This document shows positions 34,151-41,860 of a stretch of 64,000 bases of DNA, one piece after another (the stretch's first letter is position 1; each line of letters opens with the position of its first letter). The notes below the pieces were generated by a model. It was given only the letters and a program-made list of their open reading frames with translations. It did no database searches and was not told where the DNA came from. Source of the stretch: DASSWB01 sp035705495 (GTDB lineage Bacteria; Bacteroidota; Bacteroidia; Flavobacteriales; Flavobacteriaceae); the NCBI GenBank assembly GCA_035705495.1, contig DASSWB010000026.1, positions 1-64,000 of the forward strand, written 5' to 3'. The position numbers were made by a program, and so were the translations under genes.

Positions 34151-34615
34151 ATGAAACGGTTAATTCTTATTGCTTTATTAATTTTCAGCTTTCAATATGC
34201 TGTTTCCCAGAATGATACTATTTATCTAATGGTAGAAGATGTTTCCATTCAATCAAGAATAGGACAAGAATTATCTTGGGGGTTTTTGGTTAAAAGCCAT
34301 GATGATCGTTTCATTTGTGATTATTACAAATTTCAAATTCCAAATTGGATGGGCATTGATGAGAAAGGAGAAGATATTTTTTTTAACGCTGATCAGTTAA
34401 AAAAAGGAATTGATTTGGATTCCATTCATTTCGAAACCATTTCGTCTTTTATTCTTAATAAAAAACCTTGGGAGATACATAATGAATTAAGTTTGATAAA
34501 GGAAATATTTATTATTGGACGACAAAATGGCAATTATTATTTCTTGCCATTAATTTATGAGGGCACACGAAAAAATATTATACCAACTGATTTATCCTTT
34601 GATAATAAAGGATAG
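34151..34615 (+). CDS. Small exported protein B, candidate immunity protein 5
   Basis: The 154 residues start at the ATG at 34151 with a signal peptide (FSFQYAVSQ), and the mature part begins NDTIYLMVEDV. It is a paralogue of the 32930 protein. Its C-terminal 16 residues (GTRKNIIPTDLSFDNK) recur as a remnant at 32892-32940. No known domain is recognised. It is the last intact gene of the array and is followed by a broken copy of protein A. Confidence 0.72.
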   Translation: MKRLILIALLIFSFQYAVSQNDTIYLMVEDVSIQSRIGQELSWGFLVKSHDDRFICDYYKFQIPNWMGIDEKGEDIFFNADQLKKGIDLDSIHFETISSFILNKKPWEIHNELSLIKEIFIIGRQNGNYYFLPLIYEGTRKNIIPTDLSFDNKG

Positions 34616-34660
34616 TGCCAGTTGTAATTGATTCACGTCTTAAAAAGAATCTTTATATAT
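34561..34660 (+). repeat. Direct repeat, copy 2
   Basis: Matches 32892-32990: the 3' end of a B-type gene, its stop and the start of a following signal-peptide gene. Here the next gene is the broken protein A copy; in copy 1 it is the 32930 gene. Confidence 0.7.
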
Positions 34661-34746
34661 TCATTTTTAACACATTTTGGTATCAATTTTTCTCAGAATA
34701 ACAATGATCCCATAGATAAGAAGGGATATGATGATTATAATGAATA
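34641..34746 (+). pseudogene. Broken 5' copy of protein A gene
   Basis: The bases align with 32374-32480 of protein A, including AATCTTTATATATT near the start and GATAAGAAGGGATATGAT near the end. The start codon is lost, a frameshift and stop interrupt it, and it ends at the terminator hairpin at 34752. It is a clear remnant. Confidence 0.7.
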
Positions 34747-34751
34747 AAAAA

Positions 34752-34775
34752 GCCGCAGAATTGCGGCATTTTTTT
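34752..34775. terminator. Bidirectional terminator closing the accessory locus
   Basis: GCCGCA (34752-34757) pairs with TGCGGC (34762-34767) around GAAT, with an A-run before and a T-run after. It can stop the plus-strand array and also the minus-strand M48/acpH transcripts. Confidence 0.85.
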
Positions 34776-34813
34776 TGAATTTGAAAATCCACAACTTCCT
34801 CGAAACCCTAAAC

Positions 34814-36046
34814 TTAATTTTCCAAATTTTTTATTCTTTGAAAAAGAGTGGGATGTGAATAATGTATAAAAACATAAGCGGGATGCGGCGTTAAATTACT
34901 TAAACTGTTCTTGGATAATTTTTTAAGACCAGAAATCAATGCTTCAGATTCAAAAGTATTTTTAGCATATTCGTCTGCTTGATATTCGAATTTTCTAGAG
35001 ATTAAATTCATTATTATTCCTGTTACCTCGGAAATCGGTCCGTATAAAATACCGAAAGCAATCAAGCCGACATGAAAACTTGGTTGTTCAACTCCCAAAG
35101 CATTTGAAAGCAACGGATTGTTTATGAAAAGCGAAAGCAACCACAACGTAAATCCGGTGATCAAGATGGAAATAATCAAATTGAAAATAATGTGCTTCTT
35201 TTTATAATGACCGACTTCATGCGCCAAAACGGCAACGATTTCGGGTTCATCCAAGTCATTGATCAAGGTGTCGTACAGTGTGATTCGCTTTTCTTTTCCA
35301 AAACCAGAAAAATAGGCGTTCGCTTTTGTGCTTCTTTTTGAACCATCAATTACGAAAATATTGTCCAGTGTAAAACCGACTTTTTGCGCATAAGTTTCGA
35401 TTTGATCTCTTAAAGAACCTTCACCTAAAGGTGTTTGTTTGTTGAAAATCGGCACAATCAATTTTGCATAAAACATATTGACGAAAACCGAAAAAATCGC
35501 CACCAATCCCCAAGTGTAAAGCCAGAAATTATCGTCGGTGATTTGGTAGAACCAAATGATAAGTGACAAGATCCCGCCGCCCACGATAATCATCATTGCC
35601 CAAGATTTGAGCTTGTCTAAAAAGAAAGTCTTTTTTGTGGTTTTATTGAAACCGTATTTTTCTTCAATCACAAAAGTGTTGTAGTAAGAAAACGGAAGAC
35701 TTATGATGTCACTTGCGAGCATTATAATTCCGAAGAAAATCAAACCAATTACAATTTCATTATCTGAAATGGAACGTGCAATTTCATCCACAAAATCAAA
35801 TCCGTCGAGGAAGAGAAAAAGCAATGTTACAATGATTGAAAATGTAGAAGAAATAATTCCGAAGCTGTATTTTTCCTTTTTATAACGCATTGATTTCTCG
35901 TATTCTTCAGCGTTGTAAATATCTTGCAACGGTTCAGGAATCGGATCGTTAAAATGTTTGGCGTTCAGGAAATCGAGAATTTTTTCAATTAAAAAATCCA
36001 ATAATATAATTCCGATGATAATGTAGAAAAGTGTGATTGAAGACAT
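34814..36046 (-). CDS. M48 family (Ste24-like) membrane metalloprotease
   Basis: The 410-residue membrane protease has about seven hydrophobic segments and the zinc site HEVGH (275-279). The third ligand region is EYQADEYA (about 355). The size, and the loop GSKRSTKANAYFSGFG just before the active site, match the Ste24/CAAX-type M48 group rather than short HtpX. The bacterial substrate is unknown; quality control of membrane proteins is the usual proposal. acpH lies 10 bases upstream, so they form one operon. Confidence 0.92.
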   Translation of the reverse strand: MSSITLFYIIIGIILLDFLIEKILDFLNAKHFNDPIPEPLQDIYNAEEYEKSMRYKKEKYSFGIISSTFSIIVTLLFLFLDGFDFVDEIARSISDNEIVIGLIFFGIIMLASDIISLPFSYYNTFVIEEKYGFNKTTKKTFFLDKLKSWAMMIIVGGGILSLIIWFYQITDDNFWLYTWGLVAIFSVFVNMFYAKLIVPIFNKQTPLGEGSLRDQIETYAQKVGFTLDNIFVIDGSKRSTKANAYFSGFGKEKRITLYDTLINDLDEPEIVAVLAHEVGHYKKKHIIFNLIISILITGFTLWLLSLFINNPLLSNALGVEQPSFHVGLIAFGILYGPISEVTGIIMNLISRKFEYQADEYAKNTFESEALISGLKKLSKNSLSNLTPHPAYVFIHYSHPTLFQRIKNLEN

Positions 36047-36056
36047 TCAAATTTTT

Positions 36057-36641
36057 TTACAAAGTTGTCATTTTTTCGGAAACAAAAGTTTGTAATTCTT
36101 CAAAAAATAAAAGGAATTCCGATTCAAATTCGGTGTAGAAAAGTTCGAGTTCTTCCACAGCAAAATTCATTTTCGAAACATCTTTTGTCCGCAGGTTCAT
36201 CTGGTACAATATTTTTCCAATACCTTCAATGGTGGCATAACTTAAAAGCCAATTATCTTCAACCATATAAGGCATAAACTGCTGAATCCGCTTGGGCAAA
36301 ATTTCAAAATTTTCCTGAAGCAGCTCGTAAAATTCATCTACATAAACATCCAGCTCTTTTTCAGAATATCTTCGCCAATGTAGCGCAAGAAAATGATCGT
36401 ATAAAATGTCGACGATAATCCCGTTGAAATGCCCGTAACGTTCAAAAAGCCGGGCGGAACTTTTCCTTGCAATCGGATGCGTATCGGTGTAAAAATCGAT
36501 CGCTCGGTGCAAAATGATTCCCTTTTGTACCTCCGTTGGATATTTTTTATAGGAATTGCCTTTCACGGCATCGGCGATAAAATTACCAATTTTCAACTGA
36601 TCATTATTTCCGGAAAGATAGATGTGGGCCAAAAAGTTCAT
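36057..36641 (-). CDS. acpH: Acyl carrier protein phosphodiesterase
   Basis: The 194 residues match AcpH: it begins NFLAHIYLSG, then IGNFIADAVKGN, GIILHRAIDFYTDTHP and ILYDHFLALHW, giving the His/Asp set of an HD-like metal site. AcpH removes 4'-phosphopantetheine from holo-ACP. It is first in the pair with the M48 gene and divergent from glmM across 155 bases. Confidence 0.9.
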   Translation of the reverse strand: MNFLAHIYLSGNNDQLKIGNFIADAVKGNSYKKYPTEVQKGIILHRAIDFYTDTHPIARKSSARLFERYGHFNGIIVDILYDHFLALHWRRYSEKELDVYVDEFYELLQENFEILPKRIQQFMPYMVEDNWLLSYATIEGIGKILYQMNLRTKDVSKMNFAVEELELFYTEFESEFLLFFEELQTFVSEKMTTL

Positions 36642-36796
36642 TATGCAAATTAACCATTTTTTAATTGTTTAAATATTCATAACTTTTATGGCTTTTTTAA
36701 ATGGACTTGTATCTTTGTTTGAAAGCAGAATTGACTTAAAAATCTTGTTTTTTAAATATAAAAAAACAGCATCAGCTCATAAACCAATCACAAAAA

Positions 36797-38185
36797 ATGA
36801 CATTAATAAAATCTATTTCCGGAATCCGCGGAACCATTGGAGGAAAAACCCAAAACAATCTTACACCTATTGATACCGTTAAATTTGCTGCAGCTTATGG
36901 AAGCTGGTTGCAAAAGCAGTTTCCCGATAAAAAACTGAAAGTTGTAGTTGGAAGGGACGCTCGAATTTCCGGCGCGATGATTCAGAATTTAGTAATGAAT
37001 ACTTTGGTGGGATTGGGAATAGAAGTAATTGATATTGATCTTTCCACAACGCCAACTGTTGAGGTTGCGGTTCCGATAGAAGATGCAGACGGCGGAATTA
37101 TCCTTACCGCAAGTCATAATCCGAAGCAATGGAACGCTTTGAAATTATTGAACAACAAAGGAGAATTTTTGGACGGAGAAAATGGCGCTGAAATTCTTGA
37201 AATCGCCGAAAGTGAAGATTTCCATTTTGCTGAAGTCGACGATCTGGGAAGCATTCAGCAGAAATCAGAATACATCGATATCCACATTAGAGAAGTTTTG
37301 AACCTGAAACTTGTAGATGCTGAAAAGGTTGCAAATGCGAAATTTAAAGTTGTGGTGGACGCGGTAAATTCGACCGGAGGGATTGTCATTCCGAAGTTAT
37401 TGAAAAAAATGGGGGTTGAGGTGGTGGAACTGTATTGTACTCCAAATGGAGATTTTCCTCACAATCCAGAGCCGCTGAAAGAGCATCTCGAAGATATTTG
37501 TAAACTGGTTGTGAAGGAAAAAGCCGATTTAGGTATTGTTGTCGATCCCGATGTTGACCGACTCGCATTTATATCTGAAGATGGGGAAATGTTTGGTGAA
37601 GAATATACTTTGGTCGCTTGTGCCGATTATGTTTTGAGCAAAACTCCGGGCAGTACGGTCAGTAATCTTTCCTCTTCACGAGCTTTGAAAGACGTAACAG
37701 AAAAACACGGTGGAACCTACAAAGCAAGTGCGGTAGGCGAGGTGAATGTTGTGCAGTTAATGAAAGATTCCGAAGCCATAATAGGAGGAGAGGGCAATGG
37801 AGGAATTATTTATCCTGAACTTCATTATGGAAGGGATAGTTTGGTGGGTGTTGCCTTATTTCTGACACATTTGGCGGAAAAGAAAATTTCGGTTTCGGAA
37901 TTAAGAAAGGAATATCCATCCTATTTTATGAGCAAGAAAAAAATTGAACTGACTCCAGAATTGGATGTGGACAAGCTGTTGGAAGCAATGAAAAATAAAT
38001 ATTCCAACGAACAAGTTAGTACGGTGGACGGCGTGAAAATCGACTTTCCTGAAAATTGGGTGCATTTAAGAAAATCGAATACAGAGCCTATTATTAGGAT
38101 TTATACCGAAGCTAAAAGTCAACAGGAAGCAAGTGATCTTGCCGATAAAATAATCAGTGAAATAAAAGAAATCGCTGGGATTTAA
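36797..38185 (+). CDS. glmM: Phosphoglucosamine mutase
   Basis: It turns glucosamine-6-P into glucosamine-1-P for peptidoglycan and LPS. The 462 residues have the phosphoserine loop TASHNPKQWNALK (Ser about 106), the metal loop DPDVDRLAF (about 251), GEGNGG and a C-terminal phosphate-binding RKSNTEPIIRIYTEA. Close alpha-phosphohexomutases such as PgcA cannot be excluded, but the loop forms favour GlmM. A -7-like TATCTTTG at 36710-36717 may start a 75-nt leader, though no clear -33 box is seen. Its stop overlaps the convergent acyltransferase stop. Confidence 0.88.
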   Translation: MTLIKSISGIRGTIGGKTQNNLTPIDTVKFAAAYGSWLQKQFPDKKLKVVVGRDARISGAMIQNLVMNTLVGLGIEVIDIDLSTTPTVEVAVPIEDADGGIILTASHNPKQWNALKLLNNKGEFLDGENGAEILEIAESEDFHFAEVDDLGSIQQKSEYIDIHIREVLNLKLVDAEKVANAKFKVVVDAVNSTGGIVIPKLLKKMGVEVVELYCTPNGDFPHNPEPLKEHLEDICKLVVKEKADLGIVVDPDVDRLAFISEDGEMFGEEYTLVACADYVLSKTPGSTVSNLSSSRALKDVTEKHGGTYKASAVGEVNVVQLMKDSEAIIGGEGNGGIIYPELHYGRDSLVGVALFLTHLAEKKISVSELRKEYPSYFMSKKKIELTPELDVDKLLEAMKNKYSNEQVSTVDGVKIDFPENWVHLRKSNTEPIIRIYTEAKSQQEASDLADKIISEIKEIAGI

Positions 38186-39087
38186 TCAATTACGGTCGCT
38201 TCTTTAGGAATTGGATAATTTCGAAATTTCCATCGTTTGTGCGTCCACAAATAATATTGAGGTGCGGCGTGAATTTGTTTTTCCAGTTTTCGTAAATACG
38301 CGTCTGTAATCGCAAACTCTTTTTCTGTTTCGGGATTGTAAGTGATAGTTTCAAAAGTTGCTTGATAGTAACCTCTTTTTACCTTTTCCACGTGGAGATA
38401 GGTAACCACCATATCCAAGTTTTTCGCCAATTTTTCCGTACCGGTAAAAACGGGAACCGTAATCCCCATAAATTTCGCCCAATATTTCGCTCTTTGCACG
38501 CGCGGCGTTTGATCGGCAATCATTCCATAAATTCCAAGAACTCCATTTTTTTGGTTTTTTGTAATGGTCTGGGTCGCATCTACGGTCCGAATTAATTCTC
38601 CGTCATATCTACCGCGGATGTCTTTGGCCAATTTATCAAAATACGGATTAGCGACTTTTTTATAAATCCCAAAACCTCTGTAATCATAACCATAAAGCTG
38701 TAATGCATTCATCCATTCATAGCTGGCATAATGACCACATATAAGAACGATGCTTTTGTTCATCGCGCGTATTTTGTCGATTTCCTCAAGATTAGTGAAA
38801 ACAAATCTCTTTTTGAGTTCTTCTTCGGAAATAGAAATGCTCTTGATCATCTCAAGAAACATATCAACCATGTGGTGGAAAAATTGTTTTCTGATTTTTT
38901 TGATTTCGTTATCGTCTTTTTCAGGAAATACCAATTTGAGATTGTCGAAAACGGTTTTTTTTCGATATGAAAAAACATAAAAAACGAAGAAGAAAACAAA
39001 ATCTGAAAAAAGATAGAATAGCGGAAAAGGCAACTTAGAAATAAGCAGTAAAATTGGGTATGTTATCCAAAAAACTAATTTTTGCAT
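38182..39087 (-). CDS. Lysophospholipid/lipid A acyltransferase (LpxL-like)
   Basis: The 301-residue protein has one N-terminal membrane helix (about 5-40) and the HxxxxE catalytic motif in GHYASYE (about 118-124), then GIYGMIADQTPRV (about 185). This is the LpxL/HtrB family, which adds late acyl chains to lipid A. In Bacteroidota some members act on other aminolipids, so the exact acceptor is open. The stop overlaps the glmM stop by 4 bases. It is divergent from the rhomboid gene. Confidence 0.88.
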   Translation of the reverse strand: MQKLVFWITYPILLLISKLPFPLFYLFSDFVFFFVFYVFSYRKKTVFDNLKLVFPEKDDNEIKKIRKQFFHHMVDMFLEMIKSISISEEELKKRFVFTNLEEIDKIRAMNKSIVLICGHYASYEWMNALQLYGYDYRGFGIYKKVANPYFDKLAKDIRGRYDGELIRTVDATQTITKNQKNGVLGIYGMIADQTPRVQRAKYWAKFMGITVPVFTGTEKLAKNLDMVVTYLHVEKVKRGYYQATFETITYNPETEKEFAITDAYLRKLEKQIHAAPQYYLWTHKRWKFRNYPIPKEATVID

Positions 39088-39102
39088 GGATTAAATTTCC
39101 AG

Positions 39103-39121
39103 CAAATATATGGTATATTTG
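39103..39121. promoter_or_regulatory. Overlapping divergent -7 boxes, palindromic
   Basis: TATATTTG on the plus strand (39114-39121) and the same box on the minus strand (39110-39103) form an inverted repeat with a 3-base spacer, midway between the acyltransferase and rhomboid starts. Each box fits TAnnTTTG for its own gene. No clear TTG -33 box is found at the usual distance, so it could also be an operator. Confidence 0.4.
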
Positions 39122-39140
39122 AGATTTAACTGAAGTATCA

Positions 39141-39791
39141 ATGGGAGATTTAAGTTTGGTGAGTATTATAATAATCGGGATTAATATTCTGGTTTCGATA
39201 AAAGGATTCAATGATTATTCATTTTTTGATAAATATAAATTCAATACGGCAGCAATAAAAAGAGGAGAGAAAATCAGGATTTTCAGTTCGGGATTCTTAC
39301 ATGCTGATGTTTCCCATTTGTTGTTCAATATGCTCACCTTGTATTTTTTTGCCGAAGTTGTTATTCATTCGTTGGGGAGTATCGGTTTTTTGGCGGTTTA
39401 TATCGCAAGTTTGCTGCTGGGCAATTTTCTTTCATTCTTTTTTCATAAAGACGATCCGTCTTATAATGCAGTAGGAGCAAGTGGGGCTGTATCGGGAATA
39501 ATTTATGCGGCAATTCTTTTGTATCCTGAAATGGATTTGTTTCTTTTCTTTATTCCAATTCCAATTCCAGCGTATGTTTTCGGGATTGGTTATATGTTGT
39601 ATTCCATCTACGGAATGAAACGCCAATTGGGAAATATTGGTCATGACGCACATTTTGGCGGTGCGGTTGGAGGTTATGTTTTAACCATTCTTCTGGTGCC
39701 ATGGATTTTAATCGAAAATTTATTAATGGTGATTTTATTGGCAATTCCTATTGTCATTCTTTTTGTGCTTCAAAAAATGGGAAAAATATAA
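39141..39791 (+). CDS. Rhomboid family intramembrane serine protease
   Basis: The 216 residues form six membrane helices with the full catalytic set: GASG (112-115, Ser about 114), His about 171 in HDAHFGGAVGG, and the helix-2 HLLFN pair (about 59-63). Rhomboids cut membrane helices of other proteins; bacterial targets are mostly unknown. It begins 20 bases after a -7 box shared in a palindrome with the opposite gene. The SIMPL gene follows after 46 bases. Confidence 0.93.
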   Translation: MGDLSLVSIIIIGINILVSIKGFNDYSFFDKYKFNTAAIKRGEKIRIFSSGFLHADVSHLLFNMLTLYFFAEVVIHSLGSIGFLAVYIASLLLGNFLSFFFHKDDPSYNAVGASGAVSGIIYAAILLYPEMDLFLFFIPIPIPAYVFGIGYMLYSIYGMKRQLGNIGHDAHFGGAVGGYVLTILLVPWILIENLLMVILLAIPIVILFVLQKMGKI

Positions 39792-39837
39792 TCATGGTAT
39801 TCTTATTGTATAAGTGTAACTTCAAAAGATAAAAATT

Positions 39838-40515
39838 ATGAAAACATTCTTCACATTATTAATGTTTATTGTTGGTTTAAACATGAATGCACAACAACAA
39901 CATCCACCTTTGGTTTCTGTCGTGGGCGAGGGAATTGTTGAGGTTGTCCCAGATCAAGTGATTCTTCAAGCGCGTGTAGAACACGAAGGATTGAACCCAT
40001 CTGAAGTGAAAAGGAAAAATGACGAGGTATTAGATGCTATTTTTAAATTTTTAAAAAAAGAAGGAATTGATTCCAAAGACGTTCAAACCACCTATTTAAA
40101 TCTGAACAAAAACTACGATTACCAAACAAAAACATATTCATATTCCGCAAATCAGTCTATTTCAATTACAATTAGGGATATCAGTAAGTATGAAGCGATT
40201 GTAACCGGACTTTTACAAAAAGGATTAAATCGAATTGATGGGATTACTTTTGATTCTTCTGAAATTGAAAAACACCAGCAAGAGGCTCGTAGGCTTGCTA
40301 TTTTGGAAGCCAAGAAGAAAGCCGAACTCTATGCAAGCACTTTAAATCAAGAAATTGGTAAAGCCTATAGTATTAGCGAAACTCAAGATAATAATTTCCG
40401 ACCTTACGGACCTGAAATAATGAAAATGAGTGCAGATAGTAGCTCACAGCAAACAATTGCACCTGGAGAAATGAAAATTTCAATAAAGGTTCATGTATCT
40501 TTTTATTTATATTGA
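39838..40515 (+). CDS. SIMPL (DUF541) domain exported protein
   Basis: The 225 residues start with a signal peptide (GLNMNAQ), then a SIMPL domain over the whole mature part: VSVVGEGIVEVVPDQVILQA at its start, SISITIRDISKYEAI in the middle and EARRLAILEAKKKAELYA near residue 150. Members are periplasmic or surface proteins linked to stress in some bacteria (BP26 in Brucella forms a channel-like oligomer). The function here is unknown. A strong terminator follows. Confidence 0.9.
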   Translation: MKTFFTLLMFIVGLNMNAQQQHPPLVSVVGEGIVEVVPDQVILQARVEHEGLNPSEVKRKNDEVLDAIFKFLKKEGIDSKDVQTTYLNLNKNYDYQTKTYSYSANQSISITIRDISKYEAIVTGLLQKGLNRIDGITFDSSEIEKHQQEARRLAILEAKKKAELYASTLNQEIGKAYSISETQDNNFRPYGPEIMKMSADSSSQQTIAPGEMKISIKVHVSFYLY

Positions 40516-40544
40516 TCCGAGCTTTGAATTTTATGAAATAAAAA

Positions 40545-40574
40545 AATGCCTTTCCGAAAAGAAAGGCATTTTCA
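40545..40574. terminator. Bidirectional terminator between SIMPL and TlpA-like genes
   Basis: AATGCCTTTC (40545-40554) pairs perfectly with GAAAGGCATT (40561-40570), with a six-base loop, an A-run before and T's after. It serves both convergent genes. Confidence 0.88.
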
Positions 40575-40590
40575 TTTTTAAAGGATTTTC

Positions 40591-41727
40591 TTACTCCGCA
40601 GCTGGAACATCACCTAAAAGCTGTGCGATTTTTGCCTCTAAAGCATCTCCTCGTAAATCTTTCGCGACAATAATTCCATCTTCATTCAAAATAAAGGTAG
40701 CAGGGATAGATCTCACTCCGTAAGTTTGAGCAATTGGTTCCTGCCAAAACTGTAAGTTGGAAACGTGGTGCCAAGTCAGTTTGTCTTCTTCAATTGCCCC
40801 AAGCCATTTATCTTTTTGTGATGCTTTATCCAGTGAAACACCTATAATGTTCAATCCTTTATCATGGTATTTATTGTAGATTCTTACCACATTCGGATTT
40901 TCAATTCTACAAGGTTTGCACCAAGAAGCCCAAAAATCGATGATGGTTACTTTTCCCATCGCTTCCTCCAAAGAAAATTGTTCGCCCGTTGGCGTAGGAG
41001 CGCTAAAATTTGGTGCTTTTCCTCCAATGTCCACAGCGCTCAAGCTTTCCAAATGTTTCCCCATCGCTTGACCTAAATGTGAACTTTTTACATTTTCAGA
41101 AAGTGAAGCGTAGATTTTTTTGAGTTCATCGGTAGAATATGCCTTTACATTCATTAAATCCCGTAACGCAATAATGGAAGCCAATTTGTCGGGATTAGCC
41201 TCTATTAGTTTTCTTTTGTACAATTTGTCATTTTCGTTCACCTTTTCATTTGCTTTGAAAAGTATGTTTAACTGCGTTGAATCTTTCGTCATCGCCGCTT
41301 GTTGCATTGCCATTTGGGCTTCCCGTGATCTTTTTTCCGATTCAGTCAAATGATTTATGTATTCAGAAAAAAGTTCATTTTCAGGACCCCCGGTTATTTT
41401 TGATGCTCGCAAACTGTCTTTGTAAATCTCGAAATTGATTTTTTCGTTTTCTGAAACAAACACTACATTTCCTTTAAGGTTTTGGAAAGTAAGAAAAGTT
41501 ATTTCTGGATGTTCTACTTCGGGAAGATCAAGTTCAAATTTTCCGTTTTCAATTACAGCAGTATCAATGGTTTTTGGTTGATTGTTTTCATCAAGAACTT
41601 GTACGTAAATCTCTGAACCATCTTGAATTTCTTCAGAAGTACCGGAAATTACAAATCCTTCGTTCTCTTCTTTTTCACAAGATACGAGTAGAAAAGCACA
41701 ACATAATAGAGCAAATAAATGTTTCAT
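40591..41727 (-). CDS. TlpA-like thioredoxin lipoprotein with DUF4369
   Basis: The 378 residues start at the ATG at 41727 (upstream codons in frame are TTG-type). A lipobox puts Cys at about 17 (FLLVSC). A DUF4369 domain (about 25-130) is followed by a helical linker and a TlpA/AhpC-type thioredoxin fold with WCKPC (about 275) and the cis-Pro motif GVRSIPATFIL. This periplasm-facing disulfide oxidoreductase form is common in Bacteroidota; the partner is unknown. It ends at the bidirectional terminator. Confidence 0.9.
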   Translation of the reverse strand: MKHLFALLCCAFLLVSCEKEENEGFVISGTSEEIQDGSEIYVQVLDENNQPKTIDTAVIENGKFELDLPEVEHPEITFLTFQNLKGNVVFVSENEKINFEIYKDSLRASKITGGPENELFSEYINHLTESEKRSREAQMAMQQAAMTKDSTQLNILFKANEKVNENDKLYKRKLIEANPDKLASIIALRDLMNVKAYSTDELKKIYASLSENVKSSHLGQAMGKHLESLSAVDIGGKAPNFSAPTPTGEQFSLEEAMGKVTIIDFWASWCKPCRIENPNVVRIYNKYHDKGLNIIGVSLDKASQKDKWLGAIEEDKLTWHHVSNLQFWQEPIAQTYGVRSIPATFILNEDGIIVAKDLRGDALEAKIAQLLGDVPAAE

Positions 41728-41860
41728 ATTGATATAATTTGGATACAAAAATACAGAACTGCTGTTATATAATAGTAGTAATGACCTAAATTATTGTTAA
41801 TTCGATTGGCTAATGGGTGTTCATTTTTTATAAATCTTAATTTTAGAGGAAATTTTATAT

